Positions 7,899 through 12,944 of a stretch of DNA of 12,944 bases are shown here, one piece after another (the first letter of the stretch is position 1; each line of letters starts with the position of its first letter). This DNA comes from DATJGF01 sp035495315 (GTDB taxonomy: Bacteria > Verrucomicrobiota > Verrucomicrobiia > Limisphaerales > UBA8199). The position numbers and the translations under genes were made by a program. The stretch lies in assembly GCA_035495315.1 (NCBI GenBank), contig DATJGF010000099.1, forward strand, positions 1 to 12,944, in the 5' to 3' direction. The notes beneath the pieces are model-generated. The model worked only from the letters and a program-made list of their open reading frames with translations, did not search any database and was not told where the DNA came from.

Positions 7899-8579
7899 GT
7901 GAGTCCAAAGTCCAAAGCCCAAAGTCCAAAGTCTGAGGCCGCCCGGTCTCGCGCATTACGAGACCGGTGGGCCGACGTAGCCCCTTCGCAACGGAACACG
8001 AAACACGCAACAGGCAACACGTTTCACGTTTCACGTTTTACCCATCACCCCGCTTTTACCCTTCTCGAAGTAATGATCGTCGTCGGCATCATGGGGCTGA
8101 TGCTGACAATCGGCGTTCCGCTTATTTATAAAGTCTGGCACCGCGCACCGATAAATCAGGCCACCGCCGATCTGTTTGAGGTCCTAAGCAACGCCCGCGC
8201 CCGAGCCATTCTGCAGGGCAAAGAAGTCGATTTTATTTTTCATCCGCGCGAGGGGCGATTTGAGATCGAAGGTGGCGGCGCTGTAGCCGGTTCGGGGCAG
8301 GTTCAAGCCGGCCTGGTCCGCGGTGCTGGTAATGGCGCCTCCGGCAGACTTCCGGAGAGCGTCGTCATACGCATGCTCGATATCAACAAGCTGCAACATG
8401 ATTTCCTCGCCGATGAGGTGGCCCATGTCCGGTTTTATCCAAATGGCACTTCGGACGAACTGACTCTAATTCTCCAGTCGGGTGCGGATCAACGTGGCGT
8501 CACGTTGGAAATTACAACCGGTTTGGCGTCTGTCTTGGGAGAGTCCGACCTGCAGCGATTGCTCAACCGATCCCTATGA
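7899..8579 (+). CDS. gspH: Minor pseudopilin GspH with long repeat-encoded leader
   Basis: 226 residues from GTG 7899, preceded by AGGTGAG (7887-7893) and six bases after the gspF stop. The prepilin motif is HPAFTLLEVMIVVGIMG: cleavage is expected before F53 and the conserved Glu is E57 (+5). Residue -1 is Ala, not the usual Gly. After the N-terminal helix comes a beta-rich globular domain with VRFYPNGTSDELTL and a late TG, as in GspH/FimT proteins. In the family this pseudopilin belongs to the tip complex of the T2SS pseudopilus. The 52-residue leader is far longer than typical prepilin leaders. It is encoded by two heptamer arrays flanking a hairpin. No in-frame ATG lies between the repeats and the cleavage site. 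The 3' end overlaps gspI by ATGA (8576-8579). Confidence 0.85.
   Translation: MSPKSKAQSPKSEAARSRALRDRWADVAPSQRNTKHATGNTFHVSRFTHHPAFTLLEVMIVVGIMGLMLTIGVPLIYKVWHRAPINQATADLFEVLSNARARAILQGKEVDFIFHPREGRFEIEGGGAVAGSGQVQAGLVRGAGNGASGRLPESVVIRMLDINKLQHDFLADEVAHVRFYPNGTSDELTLILQSGADQRGVTLEITTGLASVLGESDLQRLLNRSL
7904..7931 (+). repeat. Heptamer tandem array 1 in gspH leader
   Basis: Four contiguous 7-base units read TCCAAAG, TCCAAAG, CCCAAAG and TCCAAAG. The array begins three codons into gspH and encodes the SPKSKAQSPKS stretch. Concatenated, the unit has no stop codon in any forward frame. Confidence 0.9.
7937..7973. repeat. Hairpin (15-bp arms) in gspH leader
   Basis: 7937-7951 pairs with 7959-7973 at 13 of 15 positions around a 7-base loop. 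The core stem CCGGTCTCG/CGAGACCGG is perfect. It lies between the two heptamer arrays and is translated as part of the GspH leader. It resembles an extragenic palindrome caught inside the coding region. Confidence 0.85.
7994..8042 (+). repeat. Heptamer tandem array 2 in gspH leader
   Basis: Seven units in 7-base register: GAACACG, AAACACG, CAACAGG, CAACACG, TTTCACG, TTTCACG and a degenerate TTTTACC. It ends nine bases before the codon of mature residue 1 (F53). The 21-base period gives related heptapeptides NTKHATG, NTFHVSR and FTHHPAF. Confidence 0.88.
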
Positions 8580-9088
8580 ATCCGCGCCCTGTAACGCAGA
8601 GTTCCACTCTGCTGTATCGCAGGTTTCCAACCTGCAACCGGTCCGACTCTCAACGGCTTTCGCATACTGCTTCTCCCGCGCTGCGTTGCCTTACCCGCGC
8701 TTTCACCCTCATGGAGGTGATGATCGCTTGCGGGATTTTTTTCATGGCGACGTTCGCAATCCTGGCGCTGGTCTCGACGACCTTGCGTAACGCGAGGGGC
8801 TTGCAACGAGGCGATATCGACGCTGGCATGGCCGCTGCGCAAGTGTATGAAGTTCTGAGAACCAACCGGCTCGAGCAGGGGTCAATGTCGGGAGATTTTG
8901 GCGACGCCCATCGCGATTACTCCTGGGAGGCCAACTGGGACATTGACTATGACTCAGGTGCGACCAACAGTTTGTTGAAAGTCGATATCGTGGTCAACCG
9001 GCGCGGAAATCGCCAACCCGTGGATGCCTTAAGCATCCGCGTATTCAGTCCTAACGCACGTTCCGGCATCGGCCCCAATTTTCGCTGA
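8576..9088 (+). CDS. gspI: Minor pseudopilin GspI with long repeat-encoded leader
   Basis: 170 residues. The ATG overlaps the gspH stop (ATGA), which fixes the start by translational coupling. The prepilin motif is LTRAFTLMEVMIACGIFFMA: cleavage before F43, Glu at +5 (E47), and Ala at -1. The globular part is short, with paired aromatic/acidic strands (DYSWEANWDIDYD), as expected for GspI. In the family GspI nucleates the pseudopilus tip complex with GspJ and GspK. The 42-residue leader contains two translated palindromes (8596-8612 and 8619-8635). Assignment as I rather than another minor pseudopilin rests on gene order and size as much as on sequence. The stop overlaps gspJ as TGATG. Confidence 0.82.
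   Translation: MNPRPVTQSSTLLYRRFPTCNRSDSQRLSHTASPALRCLTRAFTLMEVMIACGIFFMATFAILALVSTTLRNARGLQRGDIDAGMAAAQVYEVLRTNRLEQGSMSGDFGDAHRDYSWEANWDIDYDSGATNSLLKVDIVVNRRGNRQPVDALSIRVFSPNARSGIGPNFR
8596..8635. repeat. Two 17-base hairpins in gspI leader
   Basis: GCAGAGTTCCACTCTGC (8596-8612) and GCAGGTTTCCAACCTGC (8619-8635) each have 7-bp stems around a TCC loop and are six bases apart. The shared design marks them as one repeat family. Such units are usually intergenic, but here they are translated within the leader. Confidence 0.9.
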
Positions 9089-9954
9089 TGAACATCCCGT
9101 CGCCTACATCGCGTTTGAGGCCCGGTAGTCGGCCCGAAATAACCATTCCGCACTTCGCACTCCGCATTCCGCATTTGAGACGGGCGTTCACGCTGGTTGA
9201 AATCATGATCGCGATGGGAATCCTGGCGCTCGTGCTTGCGGCGATTTACTCGAGTTGGACTGCCATCCTGCGAGCCTCCAAGGTCGGACTCGATGCCGCC
9301 GCGGCAGTACAGCGGGCGCGTATCGCCGGGCGCATGATCGAGGAAACGCTGGGGTCCGTTGAATCGTTCGCTGCCAACCAGCGTTACTATGGGTTCGTCG
9401 CGGAAAATGGCAGCGAGCCCCGCCTCGAATTCGTTACTCGGCTTTCTCCGTCCTTTCCACGCAATGGGAAATTTGCCGGGCTGGACGTTCGCCGCGTCAT
9501 CTTTTCGGTGGAACGCGGGGAATTAATGCTGCGCCAGAAGCCATATCTCTGGGACGATATGGACGAAGACGAGAAGAACTATCCGTTGGTGCTGGCCAAA
9601 AATGTCAGGGAATTTAAAACCGAATTCTGGGACACTCGACTGGGCGACTGGATGGACGAATGGAAACAGACCAATCAAATCCCGACGCTCGTAAAAGTTA
9701 CGCTTAAACTGGCCGATAATCCCTATTCGACACAAGTTGGTGAAGAAGTGACCCGGGTTGTAAGCATACCGGCGGTGATGGTCGCACCCGCCTGGCAGAT
9801 GCCCCGTCCGTTTCCAGGTGCTCCCGGCGTGCCGGGCGCACCGGGAACTCCCGGTGCGATTCCTGGTAATCCTATCCCTGGCAGTAGTGTGCCAGGTACG
9901 GCGGGGAATCCGAACGTACCTAATCCAGGAGGCCCAATGTTCCCACCGCGATGA
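9088..9954 (+). CDS. gspJ: Minor pseudopilin GspJ with Gly-Pro-rich tail
   Basis: 288 residues. The ATG shares a base with the gspI stop (TGATG). The prepilin motif is RRAFTLVEIMIAMGILA: cleavage before F34, Glu at +5 (E38), Ala at -1. The mature part includes the conserved RARIAGRMIEETL helix and an extended beta domain (EFVTRLSP, LMLRQKPYLWDD), as in GspJ. Residues 243-288 form a Pro-Gly-rich tail (PGAPGVPGAPGTPGA and on) unlike the folded domain. The leader contains a heptamer array at 9144-9178. An in-frame TTG at 9175 could give a short leader (MRRAFTLVE), but it has no Shine-Dalgarno and the coupled ATG is preferred. The stop overlaps gspK by ATGA (9951-9954). Confidence 0.87.
   Translation: MNIPSPTSRLRPGSRPEITIPHFALRIPHLRRAFTLVEIMIAMGILALVLAAIYSSWTAILRASKVGLDAAAAVQRARIAGRMIEETLGSVESFAANQRYYGFVAENGSEPRLEFVTRLSPSFPRNGKFAGLDVRRVIFSVERGELMLRQKPYLWDDMDEDEKNYPLVLAKNVREFKTEFWDTRLGDWMDEWKQTNQIPTLVKVTLKLADNPYSTQVGEEVTRVVSIPAVMVAPAWQMPRPFPGAPGVPGAPGTPGAIPGNPIPGSSVPGTAGNPNVPNPGGPMFPPR
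9144..9178 (+). repeat. Heptamer tandem array in gspJ leader
   Basis: Five 7-base units: CATTCCG, CACTTCG, CACTCCG, CATTCCG and a degenerate CATTTGA. It ends eight bases before the codon of mature residue 1 (F34) and encodes HFALRIPHLR. The unit is unrelated to the gspH and gspK units but has the same length and position. Confidence 0.9.
9814..9954 (+). other. Collagen-like Gly-Pro tail of GspJ
   Basis: This 3' segment encodes residues 243-288, dominated by PG steps (PGA, PGV, PGA, PGT, PGA) that then loosen into IPGNPIPG and NPNVPNPGGP. Codons vary (CCA, CCC, CCG, CCT), so the repeat is kept at protein level rather than being a young DNA duplication. It ends exactly at the gspK start. Confidence 0.75.
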
Positions 9955-11108
9955 ACCTGATCAGTCATCCAGTCTGGAGGCGACCCCCGCGCGTTAACTG
10001 TCACGCAGCACGCAGCACGCAGCACCCATCACGGGCTGGTTCGGCGCAATCCGAGGGCGCCATCGCCCTGGTCATCGTGATGATCTCCATTTTCGTCCTG
10101 ACTATTCTTGCGGGCGGGTTTGCTTATTCGATGAAAGTCGAGACTCGGCTGGCGCGCAATGCCAACAGCGAGACGGAATTGGAATGGCTGGGACGCTCCG
10201 GCCTTGAGAAGGCCCGCTGGATCCTCTCAGAGCAATTGAAGATCTCGCAGGAGCCTTACGACGGGCTCGACCAGGTTTGGGCTGGCGGACCTGGCGGAAT
10301 CGGTACCTCCAACAGCCCGTTGGCTATGGTCCAAATGAACGTGGAGGTGCCTAACGGTCGTGCCGACATCACGATCGTTGATTTGGAGCGCAAGGCAAAC
10401 ATCAACGCGGCAAACGAGGCGATGCTGCAGCAGGCCTTGATGGTCATGAACGTCGATGCAGGCGAAATGACGCCGCTGGTGAATTCCATTCTCGATTGGA
10501 TCGATCCTGACCAGAACGTTCGAATTCAAGGTGCCGAAAGCGAGGCCTACCAATCCTTTATCCCAAACCATCCCTACAGCGCCAAGGATGGCCCTATCGA
10601 TGACCTTTCCGAATTATTGATGATTAAAGGCGTTACCCCAGACCTTTATTTCGGCGGTTCAGCCACAAATTATCAGCAGCGAAATTTCCGTGCCGGCCGC
10701 TTTGGCCAAAATGTTCCTCAAGGGCCGACCTATTCCGTCGGACTTACCAACCTCTTTACTCCGCTTTCCGACGGTAAGATCAATATCAATACTGCTTCTG
10801 CTGAGGTGCTTCAGCTTATCCCCCTCGTGACCCCCGAAGCCGCAGAAGGGATCGTCTCTGCGCGCGCCGGCATAAATGACGGCAGCGGTCTGAACGGCCC
10901 TTACATCAACGTGGGGCAGGTGCGCCGCGTGCCCGAAGTCAGCCTCCCCATGGCCGGGGCTCTCGGGCAGTTCTGTGATGTCCGCAGCAGGACCTTCGAA
11001 GTTCACATCAAAGCCACAATAAACGGCTATTCCCGGGATTTTGTCGGCATCCTGGGACGCAATAATCAGGCAGACATTCAAATCCTGAGCTTCTACTGGA
11101 TCAATTAG
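9951..11108 (+). CDS. gspK: Minor pseudopilin GspK
   Basis: 385 residues, with ATG overlapping the gspJ stop (ATGA). The prepilin site is SEG|AIALVIVMISIFVLTI. Gly36 is at -1 and the +5 Glu is missing, as is usual for GspK, which caps the pseudopilus tip. Family marks include LGRSGLEKARW after the first helix, DLERKANINAAN, the SILDWIDPDQ segment (D182) followed by GAESEAY and a PIDDLSELLMIKG stretch, and a helix-hairpin-helix-like KININTASAEVLQ (276 on). The 36-residue leader contains a heptamer array (10002-10028). gspL and gspM, which often follow gspK, are absent. The stop at 11106-11108 lies inside the following bioD frame. Confidence 0.92.
   Translation: MNLISHPVWRRPPRVNCHAARSTQHPSRAGSAQSEGAIALVIVMISIFVLTILAGGFAYSMKVETRLARNANSETELEWLGRSGLEKARWILSEQLKISQEPYDGLDQVWAGGPGGIGTSNSPLAMVQMNVEVPNGRADITIVDLERKANINAANEAMLQQALMVMNVDAGEMTPLVNSILDWIDPDQNVRIQGAESEAYQSFIPNHPYSAKDGPIDDLSELLMIKGVTPDLYFGGSATNYQQRNFRAGRFGQNVPQGPTYSVGLTNLFTPLSDGKININTASAEVLQLIPLVTPEAAEGIVSARAGINDGSGLNGPYINVGQVRRVPEVSLPMAGALGQFCDVRSRTFEVHIKATINGYSRDFVGILGRNNQADIQILSFYWIN
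10002..10028 (+). repeat. Heptamer tandem array in gspK leader
   Basis: Three exact CACGCAG units and a degenerate fourth (CACCCAT, partly past the end) encode HAARSTQHP. It lies between the coupled ATG and the cleavage site. It is the fourth heptamer array in the operon and again a different unit. Confidence 0.88.
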
Positions 11109-11905
11109 CGAAATCTGAACCCCGCCTCGTTTTCATAACGGGTACCGACACAGGCGTAGGAAAAACATTTCTCACGGCCCTGCTCCTGAGGCACTTACGC
11201 CGGCGCAACGTGCCGACGCTAGCGATTAAGCCTTTTTCCTCTGGAGATCGCCATGACGCAGAGCTCTTAAAAACACTGCAGCAAGGCGATCTGCGCCTGG
11301 AGGAGGTTAACCCATTCTTTTTCCGGGCCCCACTTGCACCTTTTGTCGCCGCTCGCAAGACTCGTCGTGACATCGATTTGGGTGAAGTCCTTGAATATGT
11401 CTGCTCGATCCAGGAGCGCTTTAGGCAGCCAAAAATCACATCTCGACAAGGTCGAATGGAAACTCCCATTCTGCTCATCGAGGGAGTAGGAGGTTTGCTG
11501 GTGCCCCTGGGGCGGAATTTTTCGGTCCTCGATTTGATTAATGCCTTGCAATGTGAAGTCCTGGTCGTCTCGCGGAATCAATTAGGCACCCTCAACCATA
11601 CGCTGCTGACAATCCGTGCCCTGCAAAACCCGCGGCGTAAGATTTCATCAGGGGCCTGCGCGGTGGGAAAATGCAAACGACGCTTCGAACGCGTCGGCAG
11701 GGAGCAGCACGCCGTGAAACTAGTCCTCGTAGATCAGGAATTCCCCGACGAATCCGCTAGTTCCAACGCTGAAATACTGAGGGAATTAGTTGCTCCGATC
11801 AGAGTCCACAAGCTTCCTTTTTTCATTGGAAACTGCCTGTTTGTTAAGGCGATTGAACAAGTGGAAAAAAAAATCGAAAAAACACTTGCTCAAATCCTGC
11901 GGTGA
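11096..11905 (+). CDS. bioD: Dethiobiotin synthetase, probable CTG start
   Basis: ATP-dependent ligase that closes the ureido ring of dethiobiotin from 7,8-diaminopelargonate and CO2, the step before biotin synthase. The P-loop ITGTDTGVGKT occupies 14-24 counted from CTG 11096. KPFSSG follows at 45, then DAELL, NPFFFRAPLAP, the ligand/metal loop IEGVGGLLVPL (E129), and the RNQLGTLNHTLLT segment. The frame is open only from 11066 and holds no ATG, GTG or TTG before the P-loop. CTG 11096 gives MDQLAKSEPRLVFITG, the usual spacing, and overlaps gspK by 13 bases. About 25-29 extra residues (178-206) interrupt the region before VKLVLVDQ. Total 269 residues against about 225-240 typically. Other biotin genes are not in the window. 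The 5' end could instead reflect a sequence error. Confidence 0.88.
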   Translation: MDQLAKSEPRLVFITGTDTGVGKTFLTALLLRHLRRRNVPTLAIKPFSSGDRHDAELLKTLQQGDLRLEEVNPFFFRAPLAPFVAARKTRRDIDLGEVLEYVCSIQERFRQPKITSRQGRMETPILLIEGVGGLLVPLGRNFSVLDLINALQCEVLVVSRNQLGTLNHTLLTIRALQNPRRKISSGACAVGKCKRRFERVGREQHAVKLVLVDQEFPDESASSNAEILRELVAPIRVHKLPFFIGNCLFVKAIEQVEKKIEKTLAQILR

Positions 11906-11965
11906 TCTACTGTGTGCGGCCTTGTTCTTTGAATGGATGCTCGTCGAAGATGTGAAATCGAGCGG

Positions 11966-12016
11966 TTAACAAAATTTAAAAAAAGTTGTTGCAGCCGGTT
12001 ATTGTTTCAGTAGTAT
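11966..12016 (+). promoter_or_regulatory. rRNA promoter P1 with UP-like tract
   Basis: TAGTAT (12011-12016) is the -10. The -35 could be TTGCAG (11989-11994, 16-base spacer) or TTGTTG (11986-11991, 19-base spacer). An A/T-rich tract, AACAAAATTTAAAAAAAG (11968-11985), lies directly upstream, where UP elements contact the polymerase alpha subunit in strong rRNA promoters. The hexamers are weak alone; the tract and position make the case. Confidence 0.5.
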
Positions 12017-12047
12017 TAACAGCACGTTCTTTGCGAGATTGAAAAAG

Positions 12048-12098
12048 GGAAGCGCAGCAATGCTGCCAGGGGGCAATTAAAGCGGTGCCCGAGCTTCC
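12048..12098 (+). other. Predicted branched RNA structure in rRNA leader
   Basis: GGAAGC (12048-12053) pairs with GCTTCC (12093-12098). This encloses two hairpins: GCAGC/GCTGC with loop AAT (12054-12066), and GGGCA/TGCCC (about 12071-12090). Together they form a compact three-way junction just downstream of P1. I do not recognise a riboswitch class. Antitermination or processing roles are possible. Confidence 0.45.
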
Positions 12099-12154
12099 GA
12101 AAGTAAGACAGATTTCCGAGTCAGTACCTGTTGAAAAACAGCGAAAGATCGCTG

Positions 12155-12182
12155 TTGACAATTGGGGCAGTTCGGGTAAAAA
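12155..12182 (+). promoter_or_regulatory. rRNA promoter P2
   Basis: A perfect -35 TTGACA (12155-12160) and TAAAAA (12177-12182) are 16 bases apart. The -35 overlaps the 3' arm of an 8-bp hairpin, AACAGCGA/TCGCTGTT (12137-12144, 12149-12156). Predicted transcription would start near 12189, about 330 bases before 16S. Confidence 0.55.
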
Positions 12183-12208
12183 TAACTGCGAATTTAACTG
12201 AGGTCTGA

Positions 12209-12249
12209 GAGGCCGAGTTAGGAAGAATAAGTCGGCCCTCGGATTTTTT
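12209..12249 (+). terminator. Terminator-like hairpin inside the rRNA leader
   Basis: GAGGCCGA (12209-12216) pairs with TCGGCCCTC (12232-12240) with one bulged C, and is followed by GGATTTTTTG with six T. The shape is that of an intrinsic terminator, yet it lies downstream of both candidate promoters and upstream of 16S. It may act as an attenuator bypassed by antitermination, or may end read-through from bioD. Confidence 0.5.
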
Positions 12250-12376
12250 GTCCCCCAAACGGGACGTTTGGCTCTGAAAACGGGTCAAATTCGGTGAATC
12301 AGCCGCACTCAAAACCGGTCCTTAGCCGGTTAAGGTTGATTCAACCAAAAGCAATTTTTCGGGTGGAAGCACCCGC

Positions 12377-12388
12377 TGCTCATTGAAA
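12377..12388 (+). promoter_or_regulatory. boxA-like antitermination site
   Basis: TGCTCATTGAAA matches the E. coli rRNA boxA TGCTCTTTAACA at 9 of 12 positions. It lies about 130-140 bases before 16S, where boxA binds NusB/S10. Looser TTCTTTG boxA-like strings also occur at 11926 and near 12027. Confidence 0.45.
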
Positions 12389-12518
12389 ATTGAATTGTGC
12401 GATAAGTTAAGAGCCCCTTCGGGTCTGTCCTGTTAGTGGGATGGCCTGAAGAGTTTTAAAGATTAAAAGACCGTCCGGTTTCACGACCGGACAATTAAGT
12501 CGAATCAACTAACGTTTT

Positions 12519-12944
<426 letters not shown>

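Larger units (their letters stand above)
11906..12518 (+). promoter_or_regulatory. Ribosomal RNA operon leader region
   Basis: This 613-base stretch between bioD and 16S has no convincing coding sequence. In order it holds an A/T-rich tract and promoter P1, a branched RNA (12048-12098), promoter P2 (12155-12182), a terminator-like hairpin (12209-12249), several short hairpins (CCAAACG/CGTTTGG at 12255-12271, GGTTG/CAACC at 12334-12346) and a boxA-like site (12377-12388). The last hairpin, GTCCGGT/ACCGGAC (12473-12492), lies just before 16S and may belong to a processing stem. The bioD terminator was not found here. Confidence 0.75.

Noticed and set aside
7904..8042. Short regular repeats as a possible CRISPR array
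   Set aside because: Units are contiguous 7-mers without spacers and are translated in gspH; no cas genes are present.
9175..9954. Alternative TTG start for gspJ giving a short leader
   Set aside because: It would restore a normal-length leader (MRRAFTLVE), but it lacks a Shine-Dalgarno, while ATG 9088 is coupled by TGATG. Kept as an alternative, not the call.
11210..11905. bioD starting at GTG 11210
   Set aside because: This start would remove the P-loop GTDTGVGKT, which is clearly encoded in frame upstream and is essential to the enzyme.
11976..12312. Two 60-codon minus-strand frames in the rRNA leader
   Set aside because: They overlap promoter and hairpin elements, have no recognisable product, and are of a length expected by chance.
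11906..12518. tRNA gene or known riboswitch in the rRNA leader
   Set aside because: No T-loop (GGTTCGAATCC-like) or cloverleaf was found, and the branched structure does not match a riboswitch consensus I can recall.

Overview
The window looks like chromosomal DNA from a verrucomicrobial bacterium. The best evidence is the 5' part of a 16S rRNA gene at the right edge. It carries the verrucomicrobial variant of the usual eubacterial signature (ACACCTACGGGTGGCAGC, 12873-12890, the target of probe EUB338-III) and a typical verrucomicrobial start. Palindromic and short tandem repeats in and between genes fit the repeat-rich genomes of the Pedosphaera-like branch, but that finer placement is inference.

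Layout. 1-2321 (minus strand) is polA, DNA polymerase I, cut by the left edge before motifs B and C. Its flap-nuclease site is intact, but three of the four proofreading carboxylates are replaced. 2322-2866 is a gene-free divergent region. It is filled mainly by a 313-bp imperfect inverted repeat (2418-2730), followed by a plausible promoter with a palindrome in its spacer. On the plus strand come a zinc-ribbon/one-membrane-segment protein of unknown function (2867-4045), a CorA-type divalent cation channel (4104-5102) and a soluble PAS histidine kinase (5133-6395). A 21-bp inverted repeat (6451-6536) separates these from the next unit.

6618-11905 is a tightly coupled type II secretion/pseudopilus operon: gspF, gspH, gspI, gspJ, gspK, then bioD. 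H, I, J and K encode the minor pseudopilins. The H/I, I/J and J/K junctions are ATGA or TGATG overlaps and F/H is six bases, so the start codons are well fixed. gspG and gspL/M are absent. bioD overlaps gspK and seems to start at a non-standard CTG.

The most striking feature is that all four minor pseudopilin genes encode long (33-52 residue) leaders made largely from intergenic-type repeats. H, J and K contain tandem arrays of 7-base units, each array a different sequence. H also contains a long hairpin, and I contains two 17-base hairpins. These lie in frame between the coupled start codon and the prepilin-peptidase site.

11906-12518 is the leader of a ribosomal RNA operon. It holds two candidate promoters (the first with an A/T-rich UP-like tract), a predicted branched RNA, a terminator-like hairpin between promoter and 16S, and a boxA-like site. 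16S rRNA begins near 12519 and runs off the right edge. I see no tRNA gene, CRISPR array, transposase or defence system.
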